Origin: Branchiostoma floridae
Taxonomy: Eukaryota; Chordata; Leptocardii; Amphioxiformes; Branchiostomatidae
Assembly: GCF_000003815.2 (NCBI RefSeq)
Contig: NC_049995.1
Span: 13,607,551 to 13,669,550, forward strand
Length of the DNA stretch: 62,000 nucleotides
Reading direction: 5' to 3'
Shown: in pieces, positions 1 to 11,200 of the stretch
Position numbering within the stretch: position 1 is the stretch's first letter
How the letters are laid out: each line of letters begins with the position of its first letter
Program-made: the position numbers and the translations under genes
Notes under the pieces: model-generated
Told to the model about the DNA's origin: nothing
Seen by the model: the letters and a program-made list of their open reading frames with translations, nothing else
Database searches by the model: none

Positions 1-58
1 GGGGGGGGGGGGCGACTTGAACAGGGCGGCCCCCCAGGTTCATCCGGGGGGGGGGGGG
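1..58. repeat. G-rich homopolymer runs at window edge
   Basis: Two poly-G runs, at 1-12 and about 49-58, flank a short mixed segment. Low complexity; no gene signal. Confidence 0.6.
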
Positions 59-85
59 TGTTAGAAACCCAGCTAACCTTTCAAA

Positions 86-588
86 GGCTACAGCAAGTAA
101 ATTTTATGGATGACATCCTCTGCAGACTGCAAAAATAATGAGATAGGGCGAAAAAAAAACAAGATGGGCAAAAAAAACAAGATGGCAAATTTTCAAAATA
201 GACGTTGTAACAAGAATTGAAGTGCCAAAATATGGCATCACAGCCAACGAGGCATTTATTCCTGTATTTAACAAGTGCACCAATGTAGTTAAAGTGACAC
301 TAGTATGGTAGACTAGTATCATTAACCATGTTCGCAACTACACTTATAGCTTCCATAGTGCCACTTTTACAACTATCTATCAAGTTGCACCTCTGCAACT
401 ACAGTCAACACTACAGAGTCTCTAGTGTCAATTCTACATTCAATGATTAGGTTACAACACAATCTTTACCCATTTTCGTCTATTCGGCCTTCCCTTAAGA
501 AGAAAAAAATTCTTTTTTCTTTTTTCTGAAATCAGGCGAAAATTAATGAGCGCGTGGATGTCATCCATAAAATTTACTTGCTGTGGCC
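86..588. mobile_element. MITE family A, copy 1 (about 500 bp)
   Basis: The ends 86-118 and 556-588 are 33-bp inverted repeats with a single mismatch (starting GGCTACAGCAAG on the left). The interior has no open frame of note. A second copy lies at 58155-58768 and shares both termini and much of the interior. I could not define a target-site duplication, so the superfamily is unknown. Confidence 0.7.
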
Positions 589-599
589 TAAGCACCACA

Positions 600-782
600 T
601 ACGAAGACACTAGGTATCAGTATATTTTCAATATCACAAAGAAACGAGAAGAAGCCGAATGTACGCAGTAGAATACGATTTTTGAGTAGTGTAGATTCAT
701 TGTATCATGTTGTATAATTTGTTGTGACCTGTACTGAACCCAGTGGGTATGTATGTACAATAAAGGTCTTCATTCATTATCC
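600..782 (+). pseudogene. LINE 3' end (5'-truncated non-LTR element)
   Basis: Codons 615-671 encode an 18-residue tail ending in a stop and containing ITKKREEAE, which also ends the LINE fragment at 18567-19355. The non-coding tail then runs through AATAAA into a short TTCATTCA repeat near 780, the same tail as that fragment. This is a dead, strongly 5'-truncated copy on the plus strand, starting just after MITE A. Confidence 0.65.
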
Positions 783-892
783 AAGAAGAGGTTGGGTCGC
801 AGAGATAGTAGTTTTTACTGGCTGGCGAGGGAAGCGAGCCAGTAAAAAATCCAGCCCACTACTATTTCGGCGACCCAACCTCTGCTTGGAGA
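780..892. repeat. Hairpin (foldback) element
   Basis: The outer arms 780-800 and 870-890 are inverted copies ending in CCAACCTCTGCTTGGA. The pairing continues inward (ACTGGCT / AGCCAGT) so that nearly the whole 110 bp folds on itself. The same end motif flanks the 86-bp element at 25380-25465 and appears alone near 39110-39125, so this is a dispersed MITE family. Confidence 0.55.
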
Positions 893-924
893 ATACCAGT
901 CAGAATCTGGTACAGACAAACGCT

Positions 925-1173
925 AAGGTGGACGCTCACTGCACTTGGGGCACCGGTGCGGCACTGCAGGGTTCGTAGATTAGTCAACGAATATCAGAGA
1001 TAAAGAACGAATTTTCTTCCGTTTTGTGTATTTTGTTGTTTTTCAAGTCAGACATTTTACGTATTACGCTATATCTAAATTAATAAAAAAATGCGAAAAT
1101 AACAAAACAGTGCCTTAGTGAACGAACCCCGCAGTGCCGCACCGGTGCCCCAAGTGCAGTAAGACTTCACCTT
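925..1173. mobile_element. MITE family B, copy 1
   Basis: Inverted termini start AAGGTG and include CACTGCACTTGGGGCACC and CGGTGCGGCACTG; the inverted form closes the element at 1125-1173. Related copies are at 38134-38448 (full) and 28358-28408 (one end). No coding capacity. Confidence 0.65.
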
Positions 1174-4100
1174 TAAACCGATGGCCCTAAGTCTAAGGCG
1201 TTGAACCACTTATTTTTCAATACGTGGATGGGTCAAATGTGAAAGGTCACCAAACAGGTTTGTCACCCTTCAAGCGGCCGGTTTGCACAGACACTTAATA
1301 TCTGAGGAAGATCTACATTAGCAAGGTAAGTTTCAAACATATTCAGTTATGTCTCATTCTGAAATAGTAGGCCGTTTTCCTCTTAAATAGCCTTAAGATC
1401 TTTAGAACAAACAAAATGTCTTCTTCGGTTATGATATACCCCTTTCAACGCTGTTAGAGTTCAAAGTGGAACCAGTTTGTGTTATCTTTACCCAGGCTGG
1501 CATTTTGAAGTTGGTGATATTATGGTCTTGCTTTGAATAATTAAATTGTAACGGTATGCTGAATTTGGTAAACATCATTAGGGACTTCCTGGCAGGAGGG
1601 GGTTGTGATACGTACAAAGCCAAGTGTATTTAGCCTTTTCGGCTCACTGGTCTCTAACGTAGAACGGCAGTGTTTGTGTACGGTGTGTGACAGACAATGC
1701 CAAACTAACTACACCGGTCATAAGAAGAATTTGTTGGAAGGAGCGTTTGGCCGTAAGTTAAGATGACATGTTACCCTTACCGCAGGCTGACTCTCCTACC
1801 CAAGTATCTACGCGTTTTTGCAGAATCATACTATTCATCAATCCAAAATACAGTCAGTAGTGAAGCAATAAAATCCTAGCCACGCACTGCTATGATATCA
1901 GTATTAGACATCCAAATTAGCGTGGTTTCCTGAACGTTTCTTTGCGCCCCGTGCAATTGAATTCCCTTCTGTCATGTAATAGTTCATGCTCATACGATAA
2001 TGAATTTCTGGCAATGAGCCTTTTTGGAGCTTTTTGTGGCAGTTTGAATTCATAGTTATTACGGCGTAACGTGCGCCTAGGTGGGGTCTGTTATTCCACC
2101 ATGTGTAAAACAACATCCGGATCCCGTTTCTGACATTTGAATCGGGTCACAGTGTATTAACCTAAGAGTTGTTGAACTGCATTTTGACTACAGGCTAAAC
2201 AAATCTATTGCATGTAACCAAACTCAGGGCAAGAGCGAAGAAAACTGCAAGGTTAAAAAGTGTTAGGGTTGTAGAATATAAAGAAGATTTGGAAAACGTT
2301 CCACCTGTCGCATGCTCTCGACATTGGCTACCTACGCAGAGTAAATACAGTTTGTAAAACGTAACTTCATGCATGCATAAAGAACAAAAGACCGTTTGCT
2401 GCCCATGTGTGTTTGTTAAGCGGCGTGTATCCAGTTTCTAGGCGAGTTTTTTTTTGCGTGACAGTCTAGCGTTGCAAAGTTAATCTAGCCTATCCTACGC
2501 TATGCTGGAGGTTCAAAGCTAATGGGAAGGTGAATTATACTTCATTGTATACTGCCTTCTTCAAAATTGTGCACACAAAATGTCTCTGCACCGTTATTGC
2601 TTAACCATGCATGAAGTAAGCGCAAAATGTAGTAAGTAAAATGTTTTTTGTGAAATAACCGAGTTAGGTGACATTACGTGACATGCATTCCGATGCAGCC
2701 CATGTTGTGTGTGAGTTGTTGTTGAACAACAGGGTACAATTTAGGCCTTTAAATTGATGTAGTAGATACCATCACTGATGAATCAGAGAACACAATATGG
2801 CACGGTACATGTGATTTGAGATACAAATTGCATCAGGTAAGAAAACAAATTAAGGCAATGACACAAGAACTGTTTGCAAGCCGGGGGCATTCACCTTTGA
2901 AATATTACCCACAATTCCTGACGCTGCACAGGCGTACTCGGAAGTGTGAAAGAGCCTATGCTTGTAAACTAACTTGTATGTTGGCAACATCTGACTGATA
3001 AAAGAAAAACACAAGTGCTGAGGTATAACCGCAGACCAATCAAGCTCTCGCCAATATCTAATATATTCAAATCGACACCTCCCATACGGTTCGGGTCATG
3101 GGTCATTGCTGCGTAACTTCGTCGAGGCACATTCAAATTCGTCGTGCGGTATCTAAGCCACACCAGAAACCCTGACGACAAGAACCTACAGCACCCCTTC
3201 CTCGACACATGAGTTAATGACTACAGGACAGTCTTAGATTCGTCGGACCCTTGTGGTACCCCCCCCCCCCCCCCCCCAAGATGAACGCCATCTTACGTCA
3301 CGCTGTTGGAAAATTCCACAGAAGAACGCTGACGTGTCCTTTACCTGTCTTTAACCAAATAAGGACTTGGCCCCGCCCTTGGCACACCAGCTGCTCATTA
3401 GGCAGACCAGCGAGTCCGGCGTGTGTTCTTTCTCACCTCCCCGCGGCACAACACGTCTCAGCGAGGGTTTGTGCGACAGAAAGTCTGGCTCAAGGTTTGG
3501 TTTGATTTGACTTTGTTTATTCGACGGTATACCGCCAGGGCTACCAAACTAGCTGAAGGCTATTATCAAGGGCCAGCCCTGGTAACAATACAATATACAA
3601 TAACAGCTATACGTTCATAGATACATGAAGTTTATTTTTCGAACTAGTTTAAACAGACAACGCAAGATACGAATAACTTTGACTACAGAGTTGCTGAAAA
3701 GTAGTGCTAAATAACAATAATCTCATTTTAAATGTTTAGTCAAAACATACAGAAGCTGTGCTTATCATAATTCAATTTAACCTTCCGCTCATCAATGTTT
3801 AAGACAAATGCTTTACTTTAATGTCTTAAAGGAAGGAGTGAGATCTTAGGCTATCTCAAACAGTAGACAGCGTTGTGTGGTTGAACATGAAAACAAATTG
3901 GTGCATTTTTGTGAGTGTCTAATTTTGTTGTTTGAGGTAATGTCACCGACGCCCCCCTCCCCCTTTCAAAGTGACTTCTATGTTGACAGTTACAGAAAAA
4001 CGTGATAGCTTGGTCTCGCTACTAATTTAACCTTTAAAATGTGCCAAGAAAGCAACATATATTAATTCACTCTGTGATGTTTCTTTGAAGTTCATTGCAC

Positions 4101-5239
4101 AAGGGAAGTTTAAGTGTCTTAATTCTTTTGCAATCACCAATAGTAACTGTCTGCAACGCAGCATTCTTGGGCTGCGTGTAAGTCTGAGAATATGTGTACG
4201 TGTATGAATGCATCATTTGCAATATAAAACGCTTGCCACAAAGCCTGTTATTAAGGCTACATGTACAACCCGCTTTGTTGCAAATATGTGAGACTAGGTC
4301 ACTCAGACTTAAGTCCACTGACATTAAAACTGCCGAGACAGGATGGCACTGATTATACAGTTCGAGTCTAGTCATGCGTAAGGCGTTGGGATGGTCTTCT
4401 TTAGATTCAATGACCCTGCAACAGACTGAGGCTTACACACGCCCCCTTTCCGAAATATGCACAACTTGTCTTATTCTCACTTCACTGTGACTCTGTGTGA
4501 CTGTGTAGGTTTGTATGTGTGTGTGTGTGTCCGTGTCCGTGTGACACTGTGTGTGTGTTTGTATGTCTAGAGCTGCCTGTGTGTGTGACTGTGTTTATGA
4601 TCCTGTCTGTGTTTGCACGTTAATTGATGGCTGCAAAGCGAATTGGGCAAAGGAATGAGTTTTTGTTTGTTTGTTTGAACCTTTATTTATTCATGAAAGA
4701 TATGTCTGATTGTCTAATGTACAACTTCGTAGTGCTCATTTATGTTTTACATCTTATGTGGACAACTGTAAACGTAAAACTCAACAAACAACAATGAACG
4801 CCCAAGGGCACAACAGCTGGTATCAGAGAATCGTCAGAATACTTAGGCTGGATCCCGAAATGTTAAAGAGTATGTGTGTATTTTTAAGGTATGCGACAAA
4901 TGTCTCCTCGGCGTGTATGGGACCATTATGCAAATCAGTTGACGCTGTGTTACTGTGTTTAATTCTTTGTCGTTGTTTCCAGCCATGACTTTGATTCCAA
5001 AGTTACTAAAATTTGAATCCCCTGGTGTCCATATTGGCAGATAATTAGATTAAACAATGACATATTCGTGCGCTAAACGGGCGTACACTGCAATCCAACA
5101 TGGTACAGATGGCTTAATTTAAAAAAAAAAGTTTTTTTAATCGTTCTTATCGGGCTTTCTATTTTGTCCAGTTCTACTAAAAATTACGTCATCGTTATGT
5201 CGGTGAAAATGTTCTAATGATATGCATATTTCTGTTCAG
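1174..5239. other. Non-coding stretch upstream of gene 1
   Basis: I see no convincing protein-coding exon here. It holds a poly-C run (about 3260-3277), a CT-poor TG-rich segment (about 4510-4600) and AT-rich spacer. A strong donor (AAG/GTAAGT) at 1325/1326 could close a non-coding first exon of gene 1, because a good acceptor lies at 5238-5239 just before its start codon. That link is speculative. Confidence 0.4.
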
Positions 5240-5265
5240 CACAATCTTACCGAGCTACATCCAAC

Positions 5266-8200
5266 ATGGCCACACGGGGTACGGCTGTCAGACTCCCGGC
5301 GAGGGGAGGGGAGAAGTTCGCAGAGAAGGAGTTCCCGTTTACTAACCTGGTCCTCGAGGGAGGCGGAGCGAAGGGGATTGCGTACATCGGGGCTGCCAAG
5401 GTAGGTAGCTTCATGAAGACTCAAATATTCTTGATTTCAATGGCCTACGGACACTCTTATACATGTATAAGCCCTCTCACACAGATCAGAAGTCATATGC
5501 GGCGACAGGAATTCCAAGTAATATGTCAAAGGTAAAGGTCCCGTACGTCAAAGAAAAAAGTCCTCGTCTCGACCATTGTTTCGATTTGCATAACAATATT
5601 CAGAAGGGTTTTGTTATCTTTTTCGGGGACTAAACCATTGATATATTTTCTAGACTTCCTGTAGCCGCACATCTGTTCTGATCTCTGTGAGAGGACTTAG
5701 ATATATTTGATTTGATTTATTCGGCTGTATAGAAAAAAATACAGCCAAATTTTCAAGAATTTGTAATGATTTTCATTACATTGAGAGACTAACTGACAAT
5801 GAAATTCAGCGTTTTGTTATCAAGCAAAATCTTATATTTCAACTTATACTCTACTCCTTATCCGTTCCCAGGTCCTGGAGGACGCCGGCATCATGAAGAA
5901 CATCAAAAGGTTTGGCGGCACCAGCGCAGGCGCAATAACGGCGGCCCTGCTGGCGATTGGGATGACGTCAGAGGAGATGATGACGACACTGAGTGGTGTG
6001 GACTTGTGGAAAATACTGATGGGTAAGCGGAACATGTGTCCCTCTTTTCATTCCGTTCCATTCTTTCTATGGGCCTTACGTGGTTCTTGGTCAATAATCG
6101 CGACAATAATCTACTCCTCAAGGACAAGGGGGCGGGGTGAGGGGCAGAAGATCCACGCAAGTCTCGACCTAGTTCTCGCAACTCTCGCAAGAACTAGGTC
6201 CCTCAGCTCTGTGAGCAAGATGGACTGATAACCATCGAAAATTCGGAGGACATTTAAGAAGTAGTCACTGCTTGATGAAAATTCTATTAACAGTGTAACG
6301 TTACATAGAGTCGATTCCATATTACTGAGAGGGTGTTTCTTGCCTTTTGTTCTAACAGTTTGGAAATCTTTGTAACAATCTAACTGTGATAAGTAACTGT
6401 TTAGAACTATTTACAACATCTATGTGACGTTCTAAATGTTTCTATAGTATTCAAACATGTTAGAAACATTTCTAACATCAAATACATTATTTCTGTTAGT
6501 TTCTAAACTGTTCCAACATAGATGCATCATTTGTGATCACATGTTCGAACATGGAAACAATATGATAAAACTGGGTCAGTGGGCTGGGAAGAGGGCAATT
6601 CACACATCCCTGCCAAGTGCAGGAAATTATGTCTGTCTGCCACCTTCTCACAAAAGACTCACCAGTTTATACTAAAGAAAATCTAAAAATACAAGAGCCA
6701 AACAAAGGACCAAGCTTAGCAGCTTTGTTTATGGGGTCAATAAAAGTTTTTATGGAGGGAAAAAATGACACAAAATGTTGGAACATGTTGGAACAATAAC
6801 AAAAACACATAGATGTTTGAAAATTGTTCTAAATAAAGAGATAATGATATCATTACTTTCCCAAATGTTCCAACAAATATAAAAAGGTTCAAACATGTTT
6901 AAACTTTCATTTTGAAATGTTTGAACAATTTCGAACTTTAGTGACTGAAATGTTCTTTTACTCAAAATAGTTCAAACTTATTACAAATATTATTTCAAAT
7001 CCATCTCGGTGACTTGGAATTGACTCTACGTGACTAATGAATCTCTTTAATGATATTGGTATTTCTAACTGTGAACAGATGGAGGTAAACATTGGATCTC
7101 CTGGCTGAATTATGCCTCCTACGCCCACAACCTCATCTACCACAAGGGCGCCAACCCGGGCAACGACTTTCTGGAGTGGTTCGGTAAAGTCATCGCGAAC
7201 TCGAGAGAGGTGGTGGAGCACGGTCTGGACGGTGACATAACCTTCCTGGAGGTATGCATCAACTTAACTCTCATTCACCATTATCCGCGGGGTGACCTAT
7301 ATCCGTTTTTTAAACAGGACATTTAGCAATGTCAAGTCAACGGACGGTGGTTTCAAATGTCAATATTTTAAATGCTGCACTGTCCGTCAACTTGATATCC
7401 CTAAATACCCTTCATCAACCTCCAATCAACGGATATAGGTTACCCCGCGGATAAAGGTGAACTAGCGTTACATTTAACTTTCTGTTTGTACAAATGTACC
7501 TTAAGCTGATAATCTTTAGCTTCTTTTATTTCTACTAAACCACAAAATTAAAGGACATGTATTTTTTTCTCTCAACTCCTCTATTTTCCATTCATTTGCT
7601 TCCTTGTGGTCGCACACCATTGGGCAGTGAAGTGTGTATTTATGTCTTTGTACAAGTCCAGTTCGCATGTGTAGCAATCGTCGTCCTTGAAGCATGTTCG
7701 CACTTGAACATGTAAGTAAGAAACATACATTAGACACAGTCGACAACAAACCATTGTTCTCACGTCCGCAAAAATACTATGGGTCTATCTTTAGTTACAT
7801 TTCCCGGCCCAGCAGCTTTTGGGAACGAAACTGACACCATATGAAAGACACCAAGCTACACAAGACGTAAAGAGAATAGTCGCAAGCATTTCTATTTTTC
7901 GTCTCCACAAACAGCCCGGCCGGTCCCCGGTTTGAAAACATGACGTTAGACTTACCGACCAAAGAAGAGTATGAGAGACATAATTTCAGACGTACCCTTA
8001 TTTTGCAGCTGCACCAGGTGCTTAACCGTGAGCTGTGCATCGTGTCGTACAACGTGCAGTACGCCCGGGAGTTGTACTTCCACGTCAAGACCACACTTCT
8101 CATACATACAAAACATTAAACATTTACATACATTCCCATTAAAACGGTCATGATTTTATATTTTAGCTGCACCAGGTGCTTAAGCGTGAGCTGTGCATCG

Positions 8201-11200
8201 TGTCGTATAACGTGCAGTACGCCCGGGAGTTGTACTTCCACGTCAAGACCACGCCGCTCATGCGGGTACGGGAGGCAGTGCGCATGTCCATGTCCATTCC
8301 GGGTACGTAAACCTGTAGCACTAGATATATGAATAAATGCATGATTGACTGATTGATTAATTTATTGAGTTGCTGCATGTGAATGAATGTACGAATTAAT
8401 CAGTGAATCATTGCATCGATGAATTGATAAATGGATAATTGAGGGGCATGGATAAACGGATGAGGAAATGAATGCATGGAAGAATGAAAGAGTGAATGAA
8501 TGAATGACGTCAGCGTAGGGCTCGTTTCGTTGGGTGCTGGTCAACTTGTTTGTAATGATTTGAGATGTATTGTTCCCAATCTTTTTTGTTATTGTATTGC
8601 AAAGACGGAGTACATTGATATTTTCAACTGTATTGTTTATCATTATCTTGTGATTCAATTGTCCATGTATGTTCATGGTATTGTTTCACGGCAAAGCCTA
8701 AGATAAACACTTAGAGATCAGGATTGCAACTAAACAAAATGTTGAGAAATACAGTAATGAAATATTTCTTATTTACTCCCAAAGTGGCGTTCGAACCGTA
8801 CCAGCGCGGCGGGTTCCTGCACATCGATGGAGGGTTGGTGGCTAACTACCCAATCTACTGCTTCGACGGTAGGAACTGTTAATTAAGTCGCATGCATAAC
8901 CACCTTTTTTTTCGTTTCTAAGGCATTGGTGTAGGTTAGCATGCTGTTTTCCGTAAGGCGTTGGCAGGTCTTTTTTTCCCGTACACAGATCTGACCTTAT
9001 GGATACGCCAATGCGCGGTTCATACTTCGCATGCGTTTGGAGATGCCTTATCTGTATGACAACGTTAAAAGCTCCTAACTTGTATTGACTAACACCTGGC
9101 TTAATACAGGTACAGGCACGTTGTGCTGATGTGTAATATTTAGCCCGTTATCTTTTAGTAATAACATGATCACCTACATTCTTTAAGTACAATCTTTATT
9201 GACACGACAAAAGTACAGCGACTTTCGTAAGGTCTACATGTATAACAACTACTTACAGTACAACTAAACACATATATATGGATATCTATAGGTATGGATA
9301 CATCAACATAAAGAGTCTAGCATGTCATTTACACTATTGGTTCTACGGTATAAACAATCGTGGATATATTTGCCTACTTGGATTATCGCCTCCCAGAATG
9401 TACTTGAATTTATCTATCGAACAGAGAGTAGCAAAGTCTTTAGAGCAAGTGGAAAGTAATGTGAACAGCTCTGTGCGTGTATCATCATATCGAGAACAAT
9501 CCATAACGAAGTGACGTTCTCGTCTTCGATCTCATTTGGGCAGAATGGACAAAACCTCTGGTCACGGTGAATTTTAGAATATCTTCCGGCTTCTATATTT
9601 AGTTTGTGACTACAGATTCTTATCTTTGTAATTGCTCTACGAAGTTCGAAATTGTGTACATTCGAAAGATACTTCTTTTGTCCGTATCTTTCCTTTAGCG
9701 TAGAATAAATGGAAAGTTTTTAGTTATTCTGGATAGAAGAATGCCATTCTTGAATGTATATATCCTGTAAACGGAGTCGTAATTGGTCGATTAGCATATT
9801 AACATGATACAACCTCGGGTTTGTCCATACATACCCAAAACCATTATAGTTGAGAATGTCAGTTACGTGATTTGTCCAATCGTATTCACCGGAAAGTACG
9901 ACATCATATGCTTCACGTAGTAAAGAATCTTCGGGTAAGTTTGCTAGACGGTGCCAGTATTTGATTAATTAAGTGCATGCACATTTAAAAAAAAAAACTA
10001 ATTTAACCTTGACAAATCTTCGGCCTCAGCCATTTTTTAAAGATTTCAAGGATGGCGCAGGTCAGAGGTCTTGCTTTCTTGATATCACACAATAATTTAC
10101 AATTCAACATTCCACAATCACTTTCGAAGTAGGCAACATAATATCTACCTGTCTTCTTATTTTGAACCGCAAACAGACTTGTCTAACTGCCGGTTGTCAA
10201 TGTCAAATTCCTAGGCTGGTGGCTGTCGCTGAACGATGAGAACACCTTCCGCGCAAGGTTTGACGGGAAAACGGAAGCGGAAGTCAAGACCCTCATGAGC
10301 CCCGAAAACCTGCGTGATAAGCGCTTCAGTCCTGTCCAGGGCAGCAACGGAGGGGAGAAGACACTCGGCATGATCCTGGTATGTGGAAACGATTATTTGA
10401 AAAACATTTAAGGCTCTAAGTGGCAAATGTGCAGTTTTTTTTGCACACTGGCACACCAAATCCGTGAGGTTTTTTTTCACACTTTTTCACAAAAAATCTG
10501 CCTTTACCTTCTGTCTGTACAGGGTATGTGAAACTGTTGGTTTATTTATATATAACATGAATGCAGTAACGCACAGTTTTCGTTGATCCAAAGGAAAATA
10601 GAAAAGTAGGCTTTTGAATTTTAAGTTAAGATCTAATAATAGAATTTTCATCAATCAGTGACTACTTTGTAAAGTTAAAAACACATACCTCCAAATTGTC
10701 CCTCGACGCTGTCACATGGTGATAACTCAGCATGGCATCCTCGCTTCCATGCCCATCTTAAGCTCATTCGTAGTCACTCGAAAGAAGAAGCTCCTCCCCT
10801 TTCGGTGACGCATGCGCTCTCGGCTTGCTTGATTTCTTCAGTTGTAATTTTTGCTTCATATCGGATAGTCCTATCTGTAATAGCTCTGTCACAATGAGTG
10901 ACCGTAGTTCGCGTTCGCGTGATAAACGTAAGTCTCAGCGGTCACACAAAAGTGACAAACATAAGTCGCGTTCTCGGCAAGTTCAGCAAGAGGACAAGAA
11001 ACGCGAGCGTGTTAAGAAGATAACGCCGCGTGAATTCAGGGCAAGTACTGCCCCGCCGGCGCCACCACGTGGTGCAAAATCCAACATGCCCGCACATGTT
11101 CGTGACCCAGCTGCCGTCCCCCCTGTTACAAGCCTGGCGGAGTTTAAGCGCCGTATGGCTGCTCTCCCGGCAGCACAGGGGAGTTCTACGCTCCATGGCA

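Noticed and set aside
3251-3505. Frame starting with a run of prolines
   Set aside because: Caused by a poly-C tract; no supporting features.
4067-4375. 102-codon minus-strand frame
   Set aside because: No motif, no codon bias and partly low-complexity (TYTYSQTYT); likely chance.
8009-8302. Mutually exclusive exon pair
   Set aside because: The upstream copy lacks its 3' third and a donor and meets a stop, so it cannot replace exon 4.
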